Positions 1-5,854 of a stretch of 11,363 nucleotides of DNA are shown one piece after another. Where the stretch lies: contig CAMPIY010000034.1 in assembly GCA_946886645.1 (NCBI GenBank), forward strand, positions 1-11,363, read 5' to 3'. Every line of letters starts with the position of its first letter. Within the stretch, counting starts at the first letter, position 1. A program made the translations under genes and the position numbers. The stretch is from an uncultured Sphingomonas sp. (GTDB taxonomy: Bacteria > Pseudomonadota > Alphaproteobacteria > Sphingomonadales > Sphingomonadaceae). The notes beneath the pieces are model-generated. The model did no database searches, was not told the DNA's origin, and was given only the letters and a program-made list of their open reading frames with translations.

Positions 1-1024
1 GCATGCGTGTCTGGCCGCCGACGAGCACGACCTCGTCGATGCTGGACGTATCGAGGCCAGCGTCCTTCAGCGCAGCACGACACGGGCCCATCGTTCGCTG
101 GATCAGGTCGTCGACCAGGGCCTCGAGTTTGGCGCGGCTCAGCTTGATGTTGAGATGCCTCGGACCGGTCTGGTCGGCGGTAATGAACGGCAGGTTGACG
201 TCGGTCTGGGTCGCGCTTGAAAGCTCGATCTTGGCCTTCTCGGCGGCGTCTTTGAGGCGCTGCAGCGCCAGGCGATCGCTGCGCAGATCGATGCCGTTTT
301 CTTTCTTGAACTCGTCGGCAAGGTAATCGATCACCCGCTTGTCGAAGTCCTCACCGCCAAGGAAGGTGTCACCGTTGGTGGACTTCACCTCGAACACGCC
401 ATCGCCGATCTCGAGGATCGAGACATCGAACGTGCCGCCGCCTAGGTCATAGACCGCGATCCTCCCTGAACCTTTCTTGTCGAGGCCATAGGCTAGCGCG
501 GCGGCCGTCGGCTCGTTGATGATGCGCAGGACTTCAAGCCCCGCGATCTTGCCAGCGTCCTTCGTCGCCTGGCGTTGCGCGTCGTTGAAGTAAGCAGGAA
601 CGGTAATGACGGCCTGAGTGACGGTCTCGCCGAGGTTGGCCTCCGCGGTTTCCTTCATCTTCTGCAGGATGAAGGCGCTGATTTGGCTGGGGCTGTACTT
701 CTTGCCGCGAACCTCCACCCAGGCGTCGCCATTGTCGCCGGGCACAATCTTGTACGGCACCAATTCCTTATCCTTCTGGGTTGTAGGATCGTCGTAGCGA
801 CGGCCGATCAGCCGCTTAATCGCGAAGATTGTATTTTCGGGGTTGGTTATGCTCTGCCGCTTCGCCGGCTGCCCGACCAGGATTTCGCCAGCATCGGTGA
901 ACGCAACATAGGATGGGGTCGTGCGGCCACCTTCGCTGTTCTCAATTACGGTTGCCTTGTTGCCTTCCATCACGGCAACGCAGCTGTTCGTAGTTCCGAG
1001 GTCGATACCGATCGCTTTTGCCAT
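1..1024 (-). CDS. dnaK: Molecular chaperone DnaK (Hsp70), N-terminal part, cut by window edge
   Basis: This is the ATP-dependent Hsp70 chaperone of the cytoplasm, which folds proteins with DnaJ and GrpE. The reading frame is open from the ATG at 1022-1024 to the window edge, giving 341 codons of an expected 630-650, so it holds nearly all of the nucleotide-binding domain and none of the substrate-binding domain. Visible signatures are [13 protein letters not shown] at the N-terminus (phosphate 1), [11 protein letters not shown], the phosphate-2 motif [19 protein letters not shown], and VLVGGQTRM at the cut end. I found no frameshift when translating it by hand. A strong Shine-Dalgarno fixes the start. 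Base composition looks lower in GC (about 52-62% in the lines I counted) than the paa cluster (up to 70%), and rare codons such as ATA and CTA occur. It may therefore be a second or acquired dnaK copy rather than the housekeeping one; this is not settled. Confidence 0.97.
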   Translation of the reverse strand, partial: MAKAIGIDLGTTNSCVAVMEGNKATVIENSEGGRTTPSYVAFTDAGEILVGQPAKRQSITNPENTIFAIKRLIGRRYDDPTTQKDKELVPYKIVPGDNGDAWVEVRGKKYSPSQISAFILQKMKETAEANLGETVTQAVITVPAYFNDAQRQATKDAGKIAGLEVLRIINEPTAAALAYGLDKKGSGRIAVYDLGGGTFDVSILEIGDGVFEVKSTNGDTFLGGEDFDKRVIDYLADEFKKENGIDLRSDRLALQRLKDAAEKAKIELSSATQTDVNLPFITADQTGPRHLNIKLSRAKLEALVDDLIQRTMGPCRAALKDAGLDTSSIDEVVLVGGQTRM

Positions 1025-1029
1025 GATCG

Positions 1030-1038
1030 AACTCCTTT
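1030..1038 (-). promoter_or_regulatory. Ribosome binding site of dnaK
   Basis: On the minus strand AAAGGAGTT precedes the dnaK ATG by five bases (AGGAG core seven bases away). It is the clearest Shine-Dalgarno in the window and confirms the dnaK start. No CIRCE element and no good sigma-32 promoter could be recognised upstream of it. Confidence 0.85.
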
Positions 1039-1298
1039 AATGCCGAGGACGGACTTCTGACGTGCCCAGATGGTCTCACGCGATTCAGCCGCATGTCGCC
1101 ACCAGACCGCTTTGCCGCGCACCGGGTAGTTGAAATCACGGCCGGAACGGCGGCCCGGCCACGCTTCTGCTTCCACCTCCTGAGCCCAACGACGAACGAA
1201 CCACTATCTGTGAGCGGCTGGCCGGCGCCCTGACGAACGTCAATTTCTGCGTAGCTCCGTCCTAGATCTGGTCGCGGATTTCACTCACCAGGTCGATT

Positions 1299-1357
1299 GG
1301 CCGCTTTGGGAAAGTAGCGCTGCCCTGATGAAAGCCCATGCTGGGCGCAAAGCGGCC
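1299..1357. repeat. Inverted repeat with nested hairpin
   Basis: GGCCGCTTTG at 1299-1308 and its exact reverse complement CAAAGCGGCC at 1348-1357 form a 10-bp arm pair with 39 bases between. Inside lies a smaller hairpin, GCCCA-TGC-TGGGC (1334-1346). In RNA this would give a closed stem with an inner hairpin. No T tract follows on either strand. The role is unknown. Confidence 0.6.
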
Positions 1358-1397
1358 GTCACTTGACTAATGACACGGAAATTTCCCAATGAGTTGA

Positions 1398-1423
1398 GTG
1401 CCCATCATATTCATGTTGGGTGC
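1398..1423. repeat. Imperfect dyad, possible operator
   Basis: The arms CCCATCAT (1401-1408) and ATGTTGGG (1413-1420) are reverse complements except for one position, with a 4-base centre ATTC. Further pairing outward uses G-T wobbles, to 1398 and 1423. The AT-rich centre and length of about 26 bases would fit a protein-binding operator, but no regulator gene lies beside it. Confidence 0.4.
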
Positions 1424-1446
1424 GCCACTCCTCAAGCCACCGAGAG

Positions 1447-1477
1447 CAATGCGCAATCGCGACAGCGATGCGCATTG
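1447..1477. repeat. Strong hairpin, 13-bp stem with one bulge
   Basis: CAATGCGCAATCGC (1447-1460), a GACA loop (1461-1464) and GCGATGCGCATTG (1465-1477) pair along 13 bp, with a single bulged A in the left arm. This is the longest stem seen in the intergenic region and is unlikely to be chance. No T run follows on either strand, so it is not a typical terminator. It could be an operator, part of an untranslated leader, or a REP-like palindrome. Confidence 0.75.
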
Positions 1478-1527
1478 GTCGAGAGATGGCGAGAGCGGAC
1501 GGCCTGCCGCCAAGCGGACAGGACCGA

Positions 1528-1550
1528 CGGCGCGGATTCACTCCGCGCCG
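1528..1550. repeat. GC-rich hairpin, perfect 9-bp stem
   Basis: CGGCGCGGA (1528-1536) and TCCGCGCCG (1542-1550) are exact reverse complements around a 5-base loop TTCAC. The hairpin lies about 113 bases before the GT-C start codon and would sit in a long leader if transcription began upstream. No T tract follows. Confidence 0.65.
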
Positions 1551-1651
1551 CTAGGCCGCGACCACTGTCCAAAAACGTGCCCCCCCCTCAAGACACTTCC
1601 ACGACCTGGCCTTTGTGCTACCCATGCCATTGGGTCGCCATTGATCGCGTC

Positions 1652-1660
1652 GGGGGGAAG
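1652..1660 (+). promoter_or_regulatory. Ribosome binding site of the GT-C glycosyltransferase
   Basis: GGGGGGAAG lies just before the ATG at 1663, with two bases between, so its GGGG part sits at a workable distance. It supports this start over other in-frame methionines further in, the next usable one being M21 inside the first membrane segment. Confidence 0.5.
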
Positions 1661-1662
1661 CG

Positions 1663-3558
1663 ATGCCGTTGGTCAAAGTGCCGAACGACCGGCTGTTGTG
1701 GGGCCTGTCCGCGCTCATCCTGATGGTCGCGTTCATTGCCTCCACGGGGTTCTTCTCGATCGACGAAGCCATGTATTATCTTGGAGCGCGCGCTATCGCC
1801 GACCACGGCTCGCTGGGCCTCGATAATGGCTATCACCTATTCCACAGCGAGAGCCTGCGGCTGAGGATGCTGATTGACGGCCCACAGGGCCTGACCCCGC
1901 AATATCCTGCCGGAACCGCCCTGCTCGGTGGGCTGCTGTTGCCGGTGATGGGCGTCAGAGCCTTCATTCTTCTCAATACCATCGCGGCGATCCTGACGCT
2001 CTTTACCGTCCGGAAAATCTGCCTCAGCCAGTTCAGGAGCGAAGCCGTCTGGCGGATTGCCGCACTACTACTCGTCGCGGGTAGTTTCTGGCTGGAATAT
2101 GCGGTCGGCATCTGGCCGCATATGCTGTCGACCTTCTTCGCGGTGCAGGCCTATTGGCTCGCGCTCCGCCATCTGGGCTCCGATGGGACGGACAGGCGCG
2201 ACGCGATTTTGTCGGGGTTGTTCGCGGGGGCAGGGATGCTGTTCCGGCTCGATGCGATCCTTGCGGTTCCGGCGATAGGCCTGATCCTGCTGATTTACGC
2301 ACCTCGCTTCGTGCGTTCCGGCTTCTATTTCGGGCTAGGGGTCCTGCCCTCAATCGCCCTCGCAAGCTGGTTCAACCAGTTGAAGTTCGGCACGCCGAAC
2401 CCCCTTTCCTACGGCCAGTCGGGCGGCAGCACCGACCTGTCGGCCCACCTCCCCCTCTTTGCCGCGCTGGGCATCGCATTCGTCGCGCTTCTTCTCTGGC
2501 GGAAGGTCGAATGGCGGCCGAGCCGCAAGGCAACGATCGCATCGCTGCTTGTCCTCGGTGCGGTCCTCCTCGCCTTTCCAGCGACGAACACCTTGCTCGC
2601 GCGGTTTTGTCGCGGGTTCGTGGCGCTGATCATCGACATGAGGACGGTCGAGGATCATCGCGTTAACGTCCAGCCCGGGCCGGGTGGTACCGTGATGTTC
2701 TTTTTCCTGGCCAAGAAAGCCCTCGGCCAAAGCATGCCGTGGATCGGGCTCATCATGATGCTGCTGACGGGCGGCGTCGCGAAGGCCGAACGACGGGCCG
2801 TCTCAACGTTGCTCATCTTCACCGCGACCATGGTCCTCCCATTTGTCATGCTATCGTGGCACGGCGGCGGAAGCAGCAACATGCGCTACTTCCTGCCGGT
2901 GCTGCCGGCGCTCAGCATGATCTGCGCCATGATAATACTTGATCTGTGGCGCTCGGTTCCCAATCCCATCATCTTCCTTTCCGCCGGCATATGGGCCGCG
3001 CTTGCGCTGGGCGGCGCTTGGGTTGTCCTTCATCCGTCGGGATTTATTGGCTTGCACCAGATCGTCTCGACCTACGTGCTGCTGGCGACCGCGATCGCGG
3101 CCGTCGCCGCGGGGGCTTCGTGGCGGTTGCGGCAGGGAGCGCGCAAACTGGCCATCCTGTTGTTCGCGATGGGCCTGCTGATGTCGATTGGGGCCGCCCT
3201 GTCCGATTTTCGCGATTCACAAATCCGGCGATCCTCATCGCTCGCCATCAGCGAGGCAGTCGAGCGCTTGCCCGCCAAAAGCCTGATCATTGCTCTTCCC
3301 GAATGGGCGGTCAGCCGAGTGGGATCAAACGGCGCTCTGGTCGCTGACCGGGAGCCGATGACCATGCCGCCGGATCCCAGGCTGATCCGTGATACGCTCG
3401 ACGCTGGCTATCGGATATTCATCCCTAACCACACGTTCCGTGGCGCCCTTGACCTGCCGCCTGGCGTAGCAGCTGTCGCCACTTCCTACACCTACCCTGG
3501 CGGACAGATGATCGAGCTGAGGCGCTCTTCATCGCCTGCGACCACGTCCGCGCGGTAG
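1663..3558 (+). CDS. Membrane GT-C glycosyltransferase, ArnT/PMT (GT39/GT83) type
   Basis: A 631-residue integral membrane protein that probably moves a sugar from a polyprenyl-phosphate donor to a lipid, polysaccharide or protein acceptor on the periplasmic face of the inner membrane. After the first membrane segment (about residues 12-31) comes an acidic DE pair (34-35, in FFSIDEAMYYLG), where GT-C enzymes keep their catalytic acid. TPQYPAG (78-84) resembles the second conserved loop of this superfamily. About ten to twelve hydrophobic segments follow, to about residue 513, including the RYFLPVLPALSM stretch (408-419) typical of the late membrane region. Residues 515-631 form a soluble tail. 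The start has a Shine-Dalgarno-like GGGGGGAAG. It is the only plus-strand gene and runs tail to tail with the GT2 gene, 16 bases away, whose product could make its lipid-linked sugar. Family is fairly sure; donor, acceptor and pathway are not. Confidence 0.8.
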   Translation: MPLVKVPNDRLLWGLSALILMVAFIASTGFFSIDEAMYYLGARAIADHGSLGLDNGYHLFHSESLRLRMLIDGPQGLTPQYPAGTALLGGLLLPVMGVRAFILLNTIAAILTLFTVRKICLSQFRSEAVWRIAALLLVAGSFWLEYAVGIWPHMLSTFFAVQAYWLALRHLGSDGTDRRDAILSGLFAGAGMLFRLDAILAVPAIGLILLIYAPRFVRSGFYFGLGVLPSIALASWFNQLKFGTPNPLSYGQSGGSTDLSAHLPLFAALGIAFVALLLWRKVEWRPSRKATIASLLVLGAVLLAFPATNTLLARFCRGFVALIIDMRTVEDHRVNVQPGPGGTVMFFFLAKKALGQSMPWIGLIMMLLTGGVAKAERRAVSTLLIFTATMVLPFVMLSWHGGGSSNMRYFLPVLPALSMICAMIILDLWRSVPNPIIFLSAGIWAALALGGAWVVLHPSGFIGLHQIVSTYVLLATAIAAVAAGASWRLRQGARKLAILLFAMGLLMSIGAALSDFRDSQIRRSSSLAISEAVERLPAKSLIIALPEWAVSRVGSNGALVADREPMTMPPDPRLIRDTLDAGYRIFIPNHTFRGALDLPPGVAAVATSYTYPGGQMIELRRSSSPATTSAR

Positions 3559-3574
3559 ATTGTCCGGCGCGCCT

Positions 3575-4546
3575 TCAACCCGAGAGCTTGTCCTCGCTAC
3601 CCATCCCATTTTCCTCAAGCCGTCTGATGTGGGCCAGCGTGGTTTCCAGAAGCTTCCGGTTGGTCCCGATCATGTCGGCGAGGAGCGACATGATCACGGT
3701 CAAGGTGCCGAGGATCAGCAGGGCGCCGCCCAGCACCAGCGACTGGACGTGGCCCGCCCCGTCGCCCGCGATCCAGAACCAAAGAAAGCGCAGGATCGGG
3801 ATCATGCCGACCAGCGTGATCAACAGGCCCATCAGCGCGAAAGTCCTTAGCGGATTGTAGGTCGCATAGGCGCGCAGGATGGTGATCATCGTGTTGGCGA
3901 TGAACTGGGGGATCGATTTGAACAGGCGCGACGGCCGCTCCGTCGAATTGGTCCTGATGGGGACGCTCGCGATCGCCATGCGCTTGCGGCCGCTCTGGAT
4001 GAGCATGTCGGTGGTGTAGCTGAATTCGGTCGTAATCGTGATCCGTTGCGCCGCGTCCCGGCTGATCGCGCGGAAGCCGCTGACGGCGTCGGTGACTTTG
4101 GTGCGCGACAGGCGGCGCACGACCATGCTGCCCAGGCGCTGGAGCTGTCGCTTGACCGGGTGGAAATGCTCGTTCCTTCCGACGCCGCGGTCGCCGATGA
4201 CGATGTCCGCCTCTCCCGCGACGACGGGGGCGACCAGGACGGCGATGTCTTCGCCCCGATACTGGCCGTCGGCGTCGGTGTTGACGATGATGTCCGCCCC
4301 CGCCGCGAGTGCTGTGTCGAGGCCGGACTGGAAGGCGGCGGCGAGGCCGCGGTTGCGGCGGTGACGGACGATGTGCTGGACGCCGTGCCTGCGGGCGACT
4401 TCCGCGGTGCCGTCGGTGCTGCCGTCGTCGATGACGAGGGTTTCGATTTCGTCGATGCCGGGGATCGATTTGGGGAGCGCCGCGACGGTCGCGGGCAGCG
4501 CCTCGGCCTCGTTGAAGCACGGAATCTGGATAATCAGCTTCGTCAC
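3575..4546 (-). CDS. GT2 polyprenyl-phosphate glycosyltransferase (DPM1/GtrB/ArnC-like)
   Basis: A 323-residue family 2 glycosyltransferase that likely transfers a sugar from a nucleotide donor onto undecaprenyl phosphate at the cytoplasmic face of the membrane. The GT-A domain covers about residues 1-225: IIQIPCFNEA at the start of the fold, VIDDGSTDGT (38-47) for the nucleotide, the DXD-type metal site in NTDADGQY (89-96), and SGFRA (156-160) with RTNSTERPSRLF (198-209) near the acceptor site. Two membrane segments follow (about 236-258 and 267-293), as in GtrB-like proteins, then a charged tail. The start is GTG at 4544-4546 with only a weak ribosome site; it gives the usual N-terminus of the family. 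The gene lies 101 bases after the E2 gene and converges on the GT-C gene. Which sugar it uses cannot be read from the sequence. Confidence 0.9.
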   Translation of the reverse strand: MTKLIIQIPCFNEAEALPATVAALPKSIPGIDEIETLVIDDGSTDGTAEVARRHGVQHIVRHRRNRGLAAAFQSGLDTALAAGADIIVNTDADGQYRGEDIAVLVAPVVAGEADIVIGDRGVGRNEHFHPVKRQLQRLGSMVVRRLSRTKVTDAVSGFRAISRDAAQRITITTEFSYTTDMLIQSGRKRMAIASVPIRTNSTERPSRLFKSIPQFIANTMITILRAYATYNPLRTFALMGLLITLVGMIPILRFLWFWIAGDGAGHVQSLVLGGALLILGTLTVIMSLLADMIGTNRKLLETTLAHIRRLEENGMGSEDKLSG

Positions 4547-4579
4547 GCGCCCGCCCCCGGAACGACCTGCTCAGCGGTT

Positions 4580-4608
4580 AGAGTAGCGGCTTTCGGGGGT
4601 GTTGCGAA
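4580..4608 (-). promoter_or_regulatory. Possible sigma-70-type promoter for the GT2 gene
   Basis: On the minus strand TTCGCA (4603-4608) and TACTCT (4580-4585) are 17 bases apart, matching the -35 and -10 consensus at four and three of six positions. It sits in the 101-base gap between the E2 stop and the GT2 GTG start. No terminator was seen in that gap, so the GT2 gene might instead be read through from the paa cluster. Confidence 0.25.
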
Positions 4609-4647
4609 GCTGCGGCTGGCAAGTGCGCCATTTTCTGACAGCGGAGA

Positions 4648-5853
4648 TCAGGCGGCGGGCCAATTCTCCAGCACTTCGACGAACCGGGTGAGCCAAGCGT
4701 TGGTCTGGTGGCCGTCGACGACGCGGTGGTCGATGGTCAGAGTGACATAGGCCATCGGGCGGACAAGGATCGCGTCCTGGCCACCGATTTCGCGGACGAC
4801 GACGCGCTTTTCCAGCTTGCCGATGCCGAGGATCGCCGCCTGCCCCGCGTGAAGGATGATTGGTGCGGCGAGCAGGCTGCCCGATACGCCATGGTTGGAG
4901 ATGGTGAAGGTGCCGCCCGACACGTCTGCGGCGGCAAGGTCGCCGGAGCGGGCGCGGGCGGTGAGGTCGTCTAGTTTGCGGCCGATGTCTTCGAGGCTGA
5001 GGGAGCCTGCGTCCTTGACGACCGGGACGACGAGGCCCTTTTCGCCGAGCGCGGTTCCGACGCCGATGTTGATGCTGGGGCCGATGGCGATGCGGTCTTC
5101 TTCCCAGCGCCCGTTGATCGCGGGGGCGACCGCCATCGCTTCGGCGGCGGCCTTGATCAGGTAAGCGGTGTAGCTGAGCTTTGTGCCCTTGGCGGCGAGC
5201 GCTGCCTTATGCGCGGCGATTGCGGAGAAGTCCGCCTCGAAGAGCGCGGTGACGTGCGGCGCGTCGCTGACCGCGCGGACCATATTCTCCGCGATCTTGA
5301 GCCGCATCCGATCGTGAGGGACGTCGCCGCCGGCGAAGTGGCGAGGCTGCGCGGTTGCAGGCTTCCCGACGCTGACGGTCGTGGCGGAGGCAACCGCGCG
5401 ATCGACATCGTCGCGAGTGATGCGCCCGTCGCGGCCGGTGCCCTGGATGCGCGAGGGGTCGATGTCGTGCTGGAGCAGGGCGCGGCGAACGGAGGGGCTG
5501 AGGCGTGACTCACTTCCGTGCCCCTGCGAAGGTAGTGGCCCAGTCGCGCGAGGAGCTCCGGCGCTGACCGCTTCGGCTCGCGCTTCACCCTCGGTCTGGG
5601 CTCCTGCCTTCGCAGGAGCACCGCCGACACTGATCTTCCCAAGAAGCGCTCCCGGCTCCGCTTCGGCATCGGTGTCGAGCACAATTTCGGTCAGGACTCC
5701 GGCGGCAGGCGATGGCACTTCCTGCGTCACTTTATCCGTTTCAAGCTCCACCAGCGGATCATTGACCGCGACGGCCTCCCCCACCTTCTTCAGCCAGGCG
5801 CGGACGACGGCTTTGGTGCCTTCCTGCTCGTCGGGAACGCGGACTTCGATCAT
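4648..5853 (-). CDS. 2-oxoacid dehydrogenase complex E2 (dihydrolipoyl acyltransferase)
   Basis: A 401-residue E2 component that takes the acyl group from E1 on a lipoyl arm and passes it to CoA in the cytoplasm. The lipoyl domain is residues 1-77 with the lipoylated lysine K41 in ETDKVTQEV. A linker (78-115) is encoded largely by a palindromic repeat (see 5517-5622). The E3/E1-binding domain is about 116-153 (SPSVRRALL ... GTGRDGRITRDDV). The catalytic domain is 175-400 with SNHGVSGS (319-326) and the active-site motif TIDHRVVDG (373-381; H376, D380). The ATG follows the E1 stop by one base, with GGTGGGG (complement of 5861-5867) as ribosome site, so E1 and E2 are coupled. Sequence resembles both succinyl and branched-chain E2s; the substrate is unclear. 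Given the paa context, phenylacetyl transfer is proposed. No E3 gene is present in the window. Confidence 0.93.
   Translation of the reverse strand: MIEVRVPDEQEGTKAVVRAWLKKVGEAVAVNDPLVELETDKVTQEVPSPAAGVLTEIVLDTDAEAEPGALLGKISVGGAPAKAGAQTEGEARAEAVSAGAPRATGPLPSQGHGSESRLSPSVRRALLQHDIDPSRIQGTGRDGRITRDDVDRAVASATTVSVGKPATAQPRHFAGGDVPHDRMRLKIAENMVRAVSDAPHVTALFEADFSAIAAHKAALAAKGTKLSYTAYLIKAAAEAMAVAPAINGRWEEDRIAIGPSINIGVGTALGEKGLVVPVVKDAGSLSLEDIGRKLDDLTARARSGDLAAADVSGGTFTISNHGVSGSLLAAPIILHAGQAAILGIGKLEKRVVVREIGGQDAILVRPMAYVTLTIDHRVVDGHQTNAWLTRFVEVLENWPAA
5517..5622. repeat. REP/BIME-like palindromic element inside the E2 coding region
   Basis: Two hairpins face each other about 70 bases apart. The right one is perfect, CTCCTGC-CTTC-GCAGGAG (5601-5618). 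The left one (5522-5538, centred on CTGCGAAGGTAG) is degenerate. CCTGCGAAGG (5523-5532) and CCTTCGCAGG (5607-5616) are exact inverted copies, and CCCAG/CTGGG lie just inside each. I recall similar GCGAAGG-type palindromes as abundant in sphingomonad genomes; copy number here could not be checked. The element is read in frame by the E2 gene as residues 78-113 (GAPAKAGAQ ... PLPSQGHG), a low-complexity linker, without stop codon or frameshift. Confidence 0.75.
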
Positions 5854-5854
5854 C

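Larger units (their letters stand above)
1025..1662. other. Divergent intergenic region rich in inverted repeats, no convincing gene
   Basis: This stretch of 638 bases lies between two genes that are read away from each other (dnaK to the left, the GT-C transferase to the right), so it must carry both promoters. Short open frames occur on both strands, but none has a ribosome site plus a recognisable protein. It holds several dyads: a 10-bp arm pair at 1299-1308 and 1348-1357, an imperfect dyad at 1398-1423, a 13-bp hairpin at 1447-1477 and a 9-bp hairpin at 1528-1550. A run of eight C lies at 1580-1587. None of the hairpins is followed by a T tract, so they do not look like intrinsic terminators. 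I could not pin down a -35/-10 pair with confidence. Confidence 0.8.

Noticed and set aside
1025..1140. Possible sigma-32 promoter or CIRCE element before dnaK (an ACCATCT match on the minus strand)
   Set aside because: No CTTGAAA-like -35 at the right distance and no CIRCE dyad.
1326..1357. CTGATGA followed by a hairpin and AAAG inside a closing stem, resembling a hammerhead ribozyme core
   Set aside because: The essential GAAA after stem II is absent (GCAAA is found), the position expected for the cleavage base would be G, and no proper stem I forms.
1626..1643. Direct repeat GCCATTG spaced by 11 bases just before the GT-C ribosome site
   Set aside because: Seven-base repeats occur often by chance; there is no further support for an operator.
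1370..1826. Open frames of 117 and 142 codons on the plus strand around the GT-C start
   Set aside because: Low-complexity products with no family resemblance, no ribosome site, and overlap with the start of the GT-C gene.
3615..4520. Long open frame of 301 codons inside the GT2 gene on the same strand
   Set aside because: It is made of Arg, His and Pro runs typical of a shifted frame in GC-rich DNA; the GT2 frame holds all family motifs.
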